A program made the position numbers and the translations under genes. Positions 40,870 to 46,800 of a stretch of DNA of 46,800 bases are shown one piece after another. The notes under the pieces are model-generated. The model saw only the letters and a program-made list of their open reading frames with translations. It made no database searches and was not told the DNA's origin. The stretch lies in NCBI GenBank assembly GCA_020632875.1, contig JACKET010000012.1, positions 145,001-191,800 on the forward strand. The letters are read 5' to 3'. Numbering within the stretch: the first letter of the stretch is position 1; each line of letters opens with the position of its first letter. Origin of the DNA: Alphaproteobacteria bacterium (GTDB lineage Bacteria; Myxococcota_A; UBA796; GCA-2862545).

Positions 40870-42030
40870 ATGAGCAACACCGCCAAGAAGCAGTCGACCT
40901 TCCTCGCGCTCGATGCCGACCCGATCCGTCGCGTCGAGCTGGCGATCGACGATCTCCGCGACGGGCGCATGGTCATCCTGGTCGACGACGAGGATCGCGA
41001 GAACGAAGGCGATCTCGTGATGGCGGCCGAGAAGGTCACGCCCGAGGCCATCAACTTCATGGCGACCCACGCCCGCGGCCTCATCTGCCTCTCGATGACG
41101 GGCGAGCAGATCGAGCGGCTCGGGCTCTCGATGATGGCGACGAACAACCAGTCCCTCTACCAGACGGCGTTCACGGTGAGCATCGAGGCGCGCGAGGGCG
41201 TCACGACGGGCATCTCCGCATCCGACCGCGCGCACACCGTGAAGGTCGCGATCGACCCGAGCGCCACGCCGCGCAGCATCGTCACGCCCGGCCACATGTT
41301 CCCGCTGCGCGCGCGCGACGCGGGCGTGCTCGAGCGCGTCGGCCAGACCGAGGGCTCCGTCGACCTGGCGCGGCTCGCCGGCCTCGCGCCCGCCGGGGTG
41401 ATCTGCGAGATCATGAACCCCGACGGCACGATGTCGCGCATGCCCGAGCTGCTCGAGTTCGGCGCCGAGCACCGCATCCGCGTCGTCACGGTCGCCGATG
41501 TCATCAAGTACCGGATGCGCAACGAGCGCGTCGTGAAGCGGGATGCCGAGTCGACGATCGAGATCCCGGGCTACGGCACGTGGCACACGCGCCTCTACCG
41601 CGGCGTCACCGACGACGGCGTGCACATGGCCCTGTGGAAGGGCCATCCCACGCGCAGCCCCGCGCTGGTTCGCGTCCAGGCGGCCCCCCCGCCGTGGGCG
41701 TTCCTCAACCCCGAGGCGAGCCAGGTCTCGCAGCCCGCGCTCCGCTCGATGGCCGCGATCCACGAGGCCGGCGAGGGCGCGATCGTGTTCATGCACTGCG
41801 CGGCTCCGGCCGAGTTCATGCAGCACGCCTTCCGGAAGGACTTCGACATCGACGACGGCAAGGTCGCCTCCGCGGTGCGCGCCGATGCGCTGCGCGATCT
41901 CGGGATGGGCTGTCAGATCCTCGTCGATCTCGGGATGCAGCGGCTCCGCCTGCTGACCTCCTCGCGGCGTCCCATCGTCGGGATCGAGGCGTACGGCCTC
42001 GAGATCGTCGAGCGCATCCCCGTCGTCTGA
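40870..42030 (+). CDS. ribB: 3,4-dihydroxy-2-butanone 4-phosphate synthase with degenerate GTP cyclohydrolase II domain
   Basis: A 386-residue RibBA-shaped protein. Residues 1-225 are a typical RibB domain, which makes the four-carbon precursor from ribulose-5-phosphate: VDDEDRENEGDLVMAAEKV, GLSMMATNNQS, GHMFPLRARDAGVLER and GVICEIMNPDGTMSRMPEL. The C-terminal part aligns in position with GTP cyclohydrolase II but lacks its zinc cysteines and the CxxGD/LRCDCG block; only isolated cysteines remain. It therefore resembles the RibBX arrangement, so the cyclohydrolase step is probably done by an enzyme encoded elsewhere. The ATG follows ggaggccc. Confidence 0.95.
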   Translation: MSNTAKKQSTFLALDADPIRRVELAIDDLRDGRMVILVDDEDRENEGDLVMAAEKVTPEAINFMATHARGLICLSMTGEQIERLGLSMMATNNQSLYQTAFTVSIEAREGVTTGISASDRAHTVKVAIDPSATPRSIVTPGHMFPLRARDAGVLERVGQTEGSVDLARLAGLAPAGVICEIMNPDGTMSRMPELLEFGAEHRIRVVTVADVIKYRMRNERVVKRDAESTIEIPGYGTWHTRLYRGVTDDGVHMALWKGHPTRSPALVRVQAAPPPWAFLNPEASQVSQPALRSMAAIHEAGEGAIVFMHCAAPAEFMQHAFRKDFDIDDGKVASAVRADALRDLGMGCQILVDLGMQRLRLLTSSRRPIVGIEAYGLEIVERIPVV

Positions 42031-42076
42031 CGCCAGCCCCGGTCCCGGTTAGGGGGCCGCTCCATTGGAGGTAGAC

Positions 42077-42550
42077 GTGCCCCGCATCCTCGAAGGCTCG
42101 CTGACCGATCCCGGTGGCCGCTTCGCCATCGTCGCCGGCCGCTTCAACGAGCTCATCACGGGCCGCCTCGTCGAAGGCGCCGAAGACGCGCTGCGGCGCC
42201 ACGGCGTCGACACCGACGAGCGCCTCGATCTCGTGTGGGTGCCCGGCGCCTACGAGATCCCGCTCGTGTGCCAGAAGCTCGCCGAGACCCGTCGCTACGG
42301 CGCGGTCATCGCGCTCGGCGCCGTGATCCGCGGGTCTACGCCGCACTTCGACTACGTCAGCGCCGAGGTCTCGAAGGGCGTCGCGAACGCCAGCATGAAG
42401 ACCGGCGTTCCGATCATCTTCGGCGTCCTCACCACCGACACCATCGAGCAGGCGATCGAGCGCGCCGGCACCAAGGCCGGCAACAACGGCTTCAAGGCCG
42501 GGATGTCGGCTCTCGAGATGGTCTCGCTCTTCGGTCGGATCGACAGCTGA
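42077..42550 (+). CDS. ribH: Lumazine synthase
   Basis: A 157-residue 6,7-dimethyl-8-ribityllumazine synthase, which condenses the RibB and RibD products. Family motifs are IVAGRFNELIT, VPGAYEIPLVC, ALGAVIRGSTPHFDYV with the catalytic His, and FGVLTTDTIEQAIER followed by AGNNGFKAG. The GTG at 42077 is preferred because ggagg (42067-42071) lies at ideal spacing; a TTG at 42065 would overlap that site. Its TGA overlaps the nusB ATG. Confidence 0.97.
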   Translation: MPRILEGSLTDPGGRFAIVAGRFNELITGRLVEGAEDALRRHGVDTDERLDLVWVPGAYEIPLVCQKLAETRRYGAVIALGAVIRGSTPHFDYVSAEVSKGVANASMKTGVPIIFGVLTTDTIEQAIERAGTKAGNNGFKAGMSALEMVSLFGRIDS

Positions 42551-43014
42551 TGGGCTCCCGTCGTCGCGCGCGCCAGTTCGCCCTCCAGGCGATGTACCAG
42601 GCCGATCTCATGGGGATCTCGGCGATGGACTCGCTCAACCACCTGTGGACGGGCCACCTCGACGGCGAGGGCCTGATCGAGGGCGCCGCACCCGACTCCG
42701 AAGAGGTCGAGTTCGCGCAGCGCCTCGTCGCCGGCGCGATCGAAGACCTCGACGCGCTCGACGTGCTGATCGAAGAGTGCTCGACGAACTGGCGCCTCGC
42801 GCGGATGCCCATCGTCGATCGCAACATCCTCCGCCTCGCGGCGTTCGAGATGAAGCACTGCGCCGACATCCCCGCGAACGTGTCGGTCAACGAGGCCGTC
42901 GAGCTCGCCAAGCAGTTCGGCACGGCCGACAGCCGCGCGTTCGTGAACGGCATCGTCGATCGGATGGGGCGCCAGCTCGGCCGTCTCGACCCCGACCGTC
43001 GTCGCAAGCGCTGA
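42550..43014 (+). CDS. nusB: Transcription antitermination factor NusB
   Basis: A 154-residue NusB, an RNA-binding helical protein that promotes antitermination in rRNA operons. Landmarks are RARQFALQAMYQAD near the N-terminus, ILRLAAFEMKHC, VSVNEAVELAKQFG and a late FVNGIVDRM. The ATG overlaps the ribH stop. The ribH-nusB order is conserved in many bacteria. Confidence 0.97.
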   Translation: MGSRRRARQFALQAMYQADLMGISAMDSLNHLWTGHLDGEGLIEGAAPDSEEVEFAQRLVAGAIEDLDALDVLIEECSTNWRLARMPIVDRNILRLAAFEMKHCADIPANVSVNEAVELAKQFGTADSRAFVNGIVDRMGRQLGRLDPDRRRKR

Positions 43015-43032
43015 CGGGGTTAGGGTGGGTCC

Positions 43033-43389
43033 ATGGCCGGCCTGTCCAACCGCTATCTCTGGGGCGAGGTGATCATCGCCGTCGTGCTCGGCGGCATCGT
43101 GCTCGCCGCGGCGCTGCTGGCGCCCAGCGACGAGGTGGTCAGCCTGTTCGGCTACGAGATCCCGGTGATGTGCGGGTTCCGCCGCATCACCGGGTTCGGG
43201 TGTCCCGGTTGCGGGCTCACCCGCAGCTTCGCGTTCATGGCGCACGGCGACGTGATCTCGGCCTTCCAGATGAACTGGCTCGGGCCGTTCCTGTTCACGG
43301 CGTTCGCCACCCAGCCCCCGTACCGGGCGTGGGTCATCGGGCGCGAGCTGTGGTCCCGCCGCTCCCGGATCCAGTTGGAGGAAGTGTGA
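43033..43389 (+). CDS. DUF2752 membrane protein
   Basis: A 118-residue inner-membrane protein of the DUF2752 family. One transmembrane segment is at about 12-30 and another at about 83-95. The hallmark block is CPGCGLTRSFAFMAHGD followed by AFQMNWLGP. Function is unknown in general; such proteins often adjoin other small membrane or secretion genes. Its stop overlaps the start of the Fe-S carrier gene (GTGA), so they may be expressed together. Confidence 0.88.
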   Translation: MAGLSNRYLWGEVIIAVVLGGIVLAAALLAPSDEVVSLFGYEIPVMCGFRRITGFGCPGCGLTRSFAFMAHGDVISAFQMNWLGPFLFTAFATQPPYRAWVIGRELWSRRSRIQLEEV

Positions 43390-43712
43390 TCGAGCTCACC
43401 CCGCGCGCCGCCGAGCGCATCAACGAGGTCGTGGCCGAGGGCCGCGGAAAGGGCCTGCGGTTCGGGCTCACCGACGGGGGCTGCAGCGGCTACACCTACC
43501 TGCTCGACTTCGAAGAGGGCCCCGACGACGATGACCTCGTCTTCGAGCTCGACGGGGCGCGGGTCTTCGTGCACCCGATGCACCTGCCGTTCCTCCAGGG
43601 CTCCGTCATCCGGTACCTCGAGGGCGACTTCCAGACGGGGTTCCAGATCGACAACCCCAACGCCCAGCGCGTGTGCGGCTGCGGCGAGAGCTTCGACGTC
43701 GCGAGCACCTGA
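43386..43712 (+). CDS. erpA: A-type iron-sulfur carrier (ErpA/IscA-like)
   Basis: A 108-residue A-type carrier that delivers iron-sulfur clusters to apoproteins in the cytoplasm. The three ligating cysteines are Cys33 (DGGCSGYTY), Cys97 and Cys99 (VCGCGES). Length is normal. The GTG at 43386 follows ggagg and overlaps the previous stop. A ferredoxin gene starts at its stop codon, so the two likely work together. Whether it is ErpA, IscA or HesB cannot be told from sequence alone. Confidence 0.9.
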   Translation: MIELTPRAAERINEVVAEGRGKGLRFGLTDGGCSGYTYLLDFEEGPDDDDLVFELDGARVFVHPMHLPFLQGSVIRYLEGDFQTGFQIDNPNAQRVCGCGESFDVAST

Positions 43713-43990
43713 TGGGGCACCGCGTCGAGGTCGAGGGCTGGCCGGCCTTCGAGATGGGCCCTGACGAGACGCTGCTCGAGGGCTGCGAAGAGGCCGGCGT
43801 GCCGATGGATTCGGCGTGTGGCGGCTTCGCGGCCTGCAACGCGTGCCGGGTGCAGGTCCTCGTGGGCGCAGAGTCGTGCAATCCGCTGCTCGACGAGGAG
43901 ATCCCGTTCCTCGACGGGCCGGATCAGCGCCTCGGCTGCCAACTCCGGGTTTCGGGGCCGGTTGTGCTCCGACTCGCTCCCGGGATGTAG
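43712..43990 (+). CDS. [2Fe-2S] ferredoxin, adrenodoxin-like
   Basis: A 92-residue plant/adrenodoxin-fold [2Fe-2S] ferredoxin. Cluster ligands are C36-x5-C42-x2-C45 (ACGGFAACNAC) and C76 (LGCQLRV). The x5 spacing is that of the adrenodoxin/Isc-Fdx group, which donate electrons for Fe-S cluster assembly or P450s. The ATG overlaps the stop of the carrier gene by one base. Its pairing with the carrier supports a cluster assembly role. Confidence 0.9.
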   Translation: MGHRVEVEGWPAFEMGPDETLLEGCEEAGVPMDSACGGFAACNACRVQVLVGAESCNPLLDEEIPFLDGPDQRLGCQLRVSGPVVLRLAPGM

Positions 43991-43999
43991 CGGATGGCT

Positions 44000-44027
44000 T
44001 TGACGCCGCTCGTGGCGCTCGTTAACC
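44000..44027 (+). promoter_or_regulatory. Possible promoter of tRNA-Phe
   Basis: TTGACG (44000-44005) matches the -35 consensus at five positions. TTAACC (44022-44027) follows after 16 bases but is a weak -10. Transcription would begin near 44034, eight bases before the tRNA. Confidence 0.4.
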
Positions 44028-44041
44028 GAGGTCGTCGATGG

Positions 44042-44117
44042 GGCCGAGTAGCTCAGTTGGTAGAGCAGGGGATTGAAAATCCCCGTGTCGGCGGTTCGAT
44101 TCCGTCCTCGGCCACCA
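44042..44117 (+). tRNA. tRNA-Phe (GAA)
   Basis: A complete cloverleaf is present. Acceptor GGCCGAG (44042-44048) pairs with CTCGGCC (44107-44113), with discriminator A and encoded CCA at 44115-44117. The D-arm is GCTCAGTTGGTAGAGC and the T-loop GGTTCGATTCC is intact. The anticodon stem GGGGA/TCCCC encloses TTGAAAA with anticodon GAA. It is 76 nt long. Recombinase genes follow at once, so its 3' end is the probable attachment site of an integrated element. Confidence 0.98.
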
Positions 44118-44150
44118 TCCTCCCAGCCCCGGCCTGACGGGCAAAGAAAG

Positions 44151-44183
44151 ACCCCGGGTGCGTCACCGCAACCCGGGGTTTTC
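44151..44183. terminator. Terminator after tRNA-Phe, possibly bidirectional
   Basis: accccgggt (44151-44159) pairs with acccggggt (44171-44179), and an inner gcg/cgc extension gives about 12 bp with one bulge and a four-base loop. TTTTC (44179-44183) follows on the plus strand. On the minus strand TCTTTCTTTG follows, so it may also end the convergent integrase operon. Confidence 0.85.
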
Positions 44184-44188
44184 TGCGT

Positions 44189-44209
44189 CTGCACACAGCG
44201 CTGCACACA
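44189..44209. repeat. Short direct repeats, possible integrase arm sites
   Basis: ctgcacaca occurs at 44189-44197 and again at 44201-44209, a 12-base period. The repeats lie between tRNA-Phe and the tyrosine integrase stop. This is where arm-type integrase binding sites often lie, and arm sites are short direct repeats of this size. The function is an inference. Confidence 0.45.
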
Positions 44210-44216
44210 ACCCGGG

Positions 44217-45368
44217 TCAGCCGGTGCCGGTCCCGAAGATGCGGTCCACCGTGGTCGCCACCTGCGCCAGGTGCTCCGGCATCGCGTGGGCGTAGGTGTT
44301 CAGGGTCGTCGACACCTGCGAGTGTCCGAGCGACGCGGAGACGGCGACCACGGGCTCCCCAGCGGAGAGGAGGAGCGTTGCGGCGGAGTGCCGGAGGTCG
44401 TGGAACCGGATGCGGGGGAGCTCGGCGCGCTTCAACAGCGGTTGGAAGTGCCGGCGCGTGAGGTTGGACGGGTGGACCGGCCGGCCGATCTCGTTGGTGA
44501 ACACCAGCCCCCAAGAGTCGTCCCAGGCGGGCCCCATCCTTAGCCGCTCCTCCGCCTGGCGGGCCCGATGCGCGCGGAGCGCTTCGGTGGCGACCGTCGA
44601 GAGCGCGAGGGCGCGCCGGCTCCGCGCCGTCTTCGGGGGCACGAGCTTCCACGTCTCACCCTGCGGGCCCCGGACCGCTTGAAGCTGGTTCCGCACCGTG
44701 AGCGTCCCGGCATCGAGGTCGAGATCGTCCCATCGGAGCCCCGTGAGCTCTCCGAGGCGCAGCCCGTGGGAGATGGCGAGCACGAACAGCGCGCCGAACC
44801 TCTCTCCGGGATCTTGCGCAGCCGTGAGGAACGCGCGGGCCTGCTCCGGGTTCAGGCACTCCATCTCCCGGCGCTCCACCTTCGGAGGGTCGGTCAGCTT
44901 CGCCACGTTGCGCGCGACCAGCCCTTGCCGCTCCGCGTCCCGGAGCGCGCGCCCGATGATCGCCCGGGCCTGTCGGATCGTGGCCGGAGCGGAGCCGTTC
45001 GCGTGCATGGTCGCGAAGACCCGATCGAGGTCGCGAGGCTCGAGCCGGGAGAGCTTCACGGAGCCGATCACCGGCCCGACGTGGACCCGGAGCATGCGCG
45101 CGTACCGGTCGGCCGTGGAGGCACGGATCTTGGTGGCATGCTTCGCGCTCCATTCGTCGAGGTAGCCGCCCATCGTGAGGCGGTCGGAGGGGACGGGCAG
45201 ACCGTCCTTCACGGACTTGAGGAGGTCGGTCAGCTTCTCCGCCACCTCGGCCCGGGTCCTCCCATACACCTGCTTCCGCTTCCCGTTCGGGAGCGAGACC
45301 GACGCCCGGTAGCGGTTGCGGCTGGGGACGAAATCGATCGAGCCCTCGCCGTTCGCGCGCCTACCCAT
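44217..45368 (-). CDS. Phage/island-type tyrosine recombinase (integrase)
   Basis: A 383-residue tyrosine recombinase. The N-terminal part (about 8-50, YRASVSLPNGKRKQVYGRT) resembles an arm-binding domain, the core-binding domain is at about 64-150, and the catalytic domain has R204 (GLRLGEL), K246, H323-x-x-R326 (HDLRHSAA), H349 (LGHSQ) and nucleophile Y359 (TLNTYAH). All catalytic residues are intact, so it should be active. It lies next to tRNA-Phe, which it probably uses as attachment site. The ATG at 45368 overlaps the stop of the upstream gene by eight bases. Confidence 0.95.
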   Translation of the reverse strand: MGRRANGEGSIDFVPSRNRYRASVSLPNGKRKQVYGRTRAEVAEKLTDLLKSVKDGLPVPSDRLTMGGYLDEWSAKHATKIRASTADRYARMLRVHVGPVIGSVKLSRLEPRDLDRVFATMHANGSAPATIRQARAIIGRALRDAERQGLVARNVAKLTDPPKVERREMECLNPEQARAFLTAAQDPGERFGALFVLAISHGLRLGELTGLRWDDLDLDAGTLTVRNQLQAVRGPQGETWKLVPPKTARSRRALALSTVATEALRAHRARQAEERLRMGPAWDDSWGLVFTNEIGRPVHPSNLTRRHFQPLLKRAELPRIRFHDLRHSAATLLLSAGEPVVAVSASLGHSQVSTTLNTYAHAMPEHLAQVATTVDRIFGTGTG

Positions 45369-45681
45369 CGACCACCTCGAGCCCCTTGAGGATCAGCATG
45401 CGCGCCGCGTCGGAGAGGTTCGGTTCCTTCAACCCGGCGGGGAGCTCGGCGGCGAGGCGCAGCCGGTAGGACTCGATCCGCTCGCGCAGTTCGGGGGAGA
45501 CGCGGATCCCGAGCCGTTCGTTGTGCTTCTCCGGTGACATGACTTCCTCCAGGTCGGCCGCAAGGGCGGCGATCTCGTCAGGGGTTGGCGGGCCCGATGC
45601 GAGGCCCGCGGTGCGCTTCGCGAGCGCGTCCAGACGTGCGAGAGCGGCACGGATGCGCGCGAGGTTGGCGGGCTCGCTCAC
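45361..45681 (-). CDS. Ribbon-helix-helix-like protein between two recombinases
   Basis: A 106-residue protein. The N-terminal half is helical (ARIRAALARLDALAKRTAGL). The C-terminal half (about 56-104, RLGIRVSPELRERIESYR, then LSDAARMLILKGLEVV) follows the strand-helix-helix pattern of CopG/Arc-like DNA-binding proteins. The GTG at 45681 overlaps the serine recombinase stop (GTGA) and its own stop overlaps the integrase start, so it is coupled to both. It may regulate or assist recombination, for example as a directionality factor. Confidence 0.75.
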   Translation of the reverse strand: MSEPANLARIRAALARLDALAKRTAGLASGPPTPDEIAALAADLEEVMSPEKHNERLGIRVSPELRERIESYRLRLAAELPAGLKEPNLSDAARMLILKGLEVVDG

Positions 45682-46373
45682 GCGACCATCCGGGCGATCT
45701 GCGTGGGGGCGAACACCTTCCCGGTCCGGGACCGGAAGCCCCGCTCCGCGAGCTCGGCCGCGACGGCGCGGAGGGACATCCCCGCCTCGCGAAGCTCGTG
45801 CGCGATCGCGATCGCTTCCTGCTCCTCCGCGTGCTCCTCCAGGTGGACGCCGTCCGCCGCGAGCACGAACCCGAAGGGGACCGCCCCAACGCGCTCCCCG
45901 TTCGCCTTCTTGTGGGCGAGAGCGGTGGCCGTGCGCTCCCCTGTCGCTTCGCGCTCCCACTGACTCACGGATGCGAGCACGTTGAGCACGAGCCGGCCGG
46001 CCGCACTCCGGGTGTCGATCTGCTCCGACACCGACAGAAGCGCCCAACGCCCCGTGGCGAACCACGTGGAAATGACCGTGTCGAGATCGCGCACGCTCCG
46101 CGTCAGGCGATCGAGCTTCACGACCAACAGGGCATCGGCCTCCCCGTTTTCGAGGATCGTGAACGCTGCGCGGAGCCCTTCCCGGTCCAGCGTCTTTGCG
46201 GAGGCTCCGGCGTCCTCGATCACCGCGACGAGATCGAGGTCAAAGAGCGACGCGTACGCCTCCACCTTGGCGCGCTGGGCGGCGAGGGAGACACCGGTGT
46301 CCGCCTGCTTCTCGGTGCTCACCCGGAGGTAGGCGACAACGCGGGTGGGAGCGGCGGAAGGCGAGAGCGGCAT
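45678..46373 (-). CDS. Serine recombinase (resolvase/invertase type)
   Basis: A 231-residue site-specific serine recombinase. The catalytic Ser is S19 in AYLRVSTEKQADTGVSL; the family blocks LLVVKLDRLTRSVRDLD and LASVSQWERE are intact. A short C-terminal part (about 165-231, NGERVGAVPFGF and SLRAVAAELAERG) resembles the recombinase DNA-binding domain. The ATG at 46373 follows ggagg. It is first in a three-gene operon that also encodes a tyrosine recombinase, an uncommon pairing. It may resolve or invert DNA inside the element or serve as a second integrase. Confidence 0.93.
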   Translation of the reverse strand: MPLSPSAAPTRVVAYLRVSTEKQADTGVSLAAQRAKVEAYASLFDLDLVAVIEDAGASAKTLDREGLRAAFTILENGEADALLVVKLDRLTRSVRDLDTVISTWFATGRWALLSVSEQIDTRSAAGRLVLNVLASVSQWEREATGERTATALAHKKANGERVGAVPFGFVLAADGVHLEEHAEEQEAIAIAHELREAGMSLRAVAAELAERGFRSRTGKVFAPTQIARMVA

Positions 46374-46392
46374 GGTTCCTCCAGACACCCTC

Positions 46393-46430
46393 AGTGTAGC
46401 CGTTTTGCGAACATTGTTCAACACTGTTCG
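46393..46430 (-). promoter_or_regulatory. Promoter with overlapping operator-like palindrome for the recombinase operon
   Basis: On the minus strand, TTGAAC (46421-46416) and TACACT (46398-46393) are separated by 17 bases, a fair sigma-70-type promoter. Its -35 overlaps gaacattgttc (46409-46419), a perfect 11-base palindrome, and cgaaca/tgttcg (46408-46413 and 46425-46430) form a second, wider inverted repeat. Such an arrangement is typical of a repressor operator. The region is visibly less GC-rich than its surroundings. Confidence 0.55.
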
Positions 46431-46483
46431 TAACAAGGGGGACGGTGAGTAACAGTAGGCTCCGGGGACGGACAGGAGGAGCC

Positions 46484-46800
46484 ATGCTCGTCTTCGGGGT
46501 GTTGGTCGCGTGTGGAGGGGTGAGCGATTCCGACGGAGGAACAGTTGGGCCCGTGGGGCCCGCGGGCCCGATCGGCCCAGCAGGGCCCGTGGGGCCTGCG
46601 GGTCCGGCCGGCCCCGCCGGTGATTCTGGCGCGGTTCAGTACCACTGGCGGGACGAGGCAGGTGATGTCGTCTCACCCGGCCCCCTGCTTCAGGTGTTCA
46701 ACAGCAACGGAGTCCCGTGGGGGATGGATACGCTCTCGGGTGACATCATCGCCAGCAGGCTTCAGGAGTGGTTCGAAGCCCCCGACTGCGTTGGAGACGC
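46484..46800 (+). CDS. Collagen-like repeat lipoprotein, truncated by window end
   Basis: The first 105 codons of a gene that continues past the window. MLVFGVLVAC gives a short signal peptide with lipobox LVAC (Cys10). About nine Gly-x-y triplets follow (GPVGPAGPIGPAGPVGPAG), the pattern of collagen-like triple helices, and then a non-repetitive domain starting AVQYHWRDEAGD. Strong aggagga precedes the ATG. Bacterial collagen-like proteins often occur on phage tails or cell surfaces; here a lipid anchor suggests the cell surface. It appears to be cargo of the integrated element. Confidence 0.85.
   Translation, partial: MLVFGVLVACGGVSDSDGGTVGPVGPAGPIGPAGPVGPAGPAGPAGDSGAVQYHWRDEAGDVVSPGPLLQVFNSNGVPWGMDTLSGDIIASRLQEWFEAPDCVGD

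Larger units (their letters stand above)
44118..46800. mobile_element. Left part of an integrated element at tRNA-Phe
   Basis: Directly behind tRNA-Phe comes a minus-strand operon of tyrosine recombinase, ribbon-helix-helix-like protein and serine recombinase. It is followed by an operator-like promoter region and a plus-strand collagen-like lipoprotein gene that runs off the window. Integrase genes next to a tRNA 3' end are the usual sign of a prophage, genomic island or integrative conjugative element. The left edge is set at the tRNA end; the right edge and second attachment site are outside the window, so the extent and type of element are unknown. Confidence 0.7.

Noticed and set aside
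44217..46373. Recombinase-in-trio (RIT) element
   Set aside because: RIT elements carry three tyrosine recombinases; here there is one tyrosine and one serine recombinase with a small DNA-binding-like protein.
46409..46419. LexA (SOS) box of the GAAC-N4-GTTC type
   Set aside because: The palindrome gaacattgttc has only three bases between the half-sites, so it does not fit that spacing; it is kept only as an operator of unknown protein.

Overview
The window looks like a chromosomal segment of a very GC-rich Gram-negative bacterium, most likely a member of the Myxococcota or a related former deltaproteobacterial lineage. This rests on the gene order fabF-rpiB-(GNAT)-glyA-nrdR-ribD-ribE-ribB-ribH-nusB, which I associate with deltaproteobacteria. 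It is also supported by the DUF1592/DUF1552 pair, TIGR02996 and copper-monooxygenase/cytochrome proteins, and many small secreted lipoproteins. The assignment is an inference from gene content; the partial 23S rRNA at the left end would settle it.

Layout. 1-1008: 3' part of 23S rRNA, 5S rRNA and a strong terminator. 1135-4508: three tandem von Willebrand factor A (VWA) lipoprotein paralogues. 4510-11761: housekeeping genes on both strands (rarA, lpxH, an mreB operon with two small genes, sppA) and a heme/copper monooxygenase-like lipoprotein. 11770-18799 (minus): a coupled three-gene operon of an outer-membrane metalloprotease/propeller/beta-barrel protein, a TIGR02996-like protein and a soluble lytic transglycosylase. 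18892-23956: a Cys-rich secreted protein, a TPR-like protein, then a phosphate-response operon (Pho-box-like site, phoB, a soluble phoR, a lipoprotein, phoU). 24242-27941: DUF1592-DUF1552-lipoprotein operon. 27931-31159 (minus): a Ski2-like RNA helicase with an RG-rich insert, translationally coupled to a MNIO/DUF692 enzyme, behind a promoter and an intrinsic-terminator leader. 31156-32255 (minus): a small HTH protein, a lipoprotein with seven Cys-Leu repeats, and a tRNA-Gln/tRNA-Glu operon. 32308-43990: yceD-rpmF-plsX-acpP-fabF-rpiB, a GNAT gene inserted on the other strand, glyA-nrdR-riboflavin genes-nusB, a DUF2752 membrane protein and an A-type Fe-S carrier/ferredoxin pair. 44042-46800: tRNA-Phe and the left part of an integrated element carrying tyrosine and serine recombinases, a ribbon-helix-helix-like protein, an operator-like promoter and a truncated collagen-like lipoprotein.

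How genes work together. Most neighbours in a strand run overlap by 1, 4 or 8 bases (ATGA, GTGA, TGATG), so operons are tight and translational coupling is common. Several lipoproteins here have unusually short signal peptides, with the lipid-bearing Cys at residue 9-13. The least explained systems are: (a) the RNA helicase plus MNIO enzyme with its attenuator-like leader and the nearby Cys-Leu repeat lipoprotein; (b) the protease-barrel/TIGR02996/transglycosylase operon; (c) the element at tRNA-Phe that co-transcribes two unrelated site-specific recombinases. No stretch over 300 bases lacks a gene.
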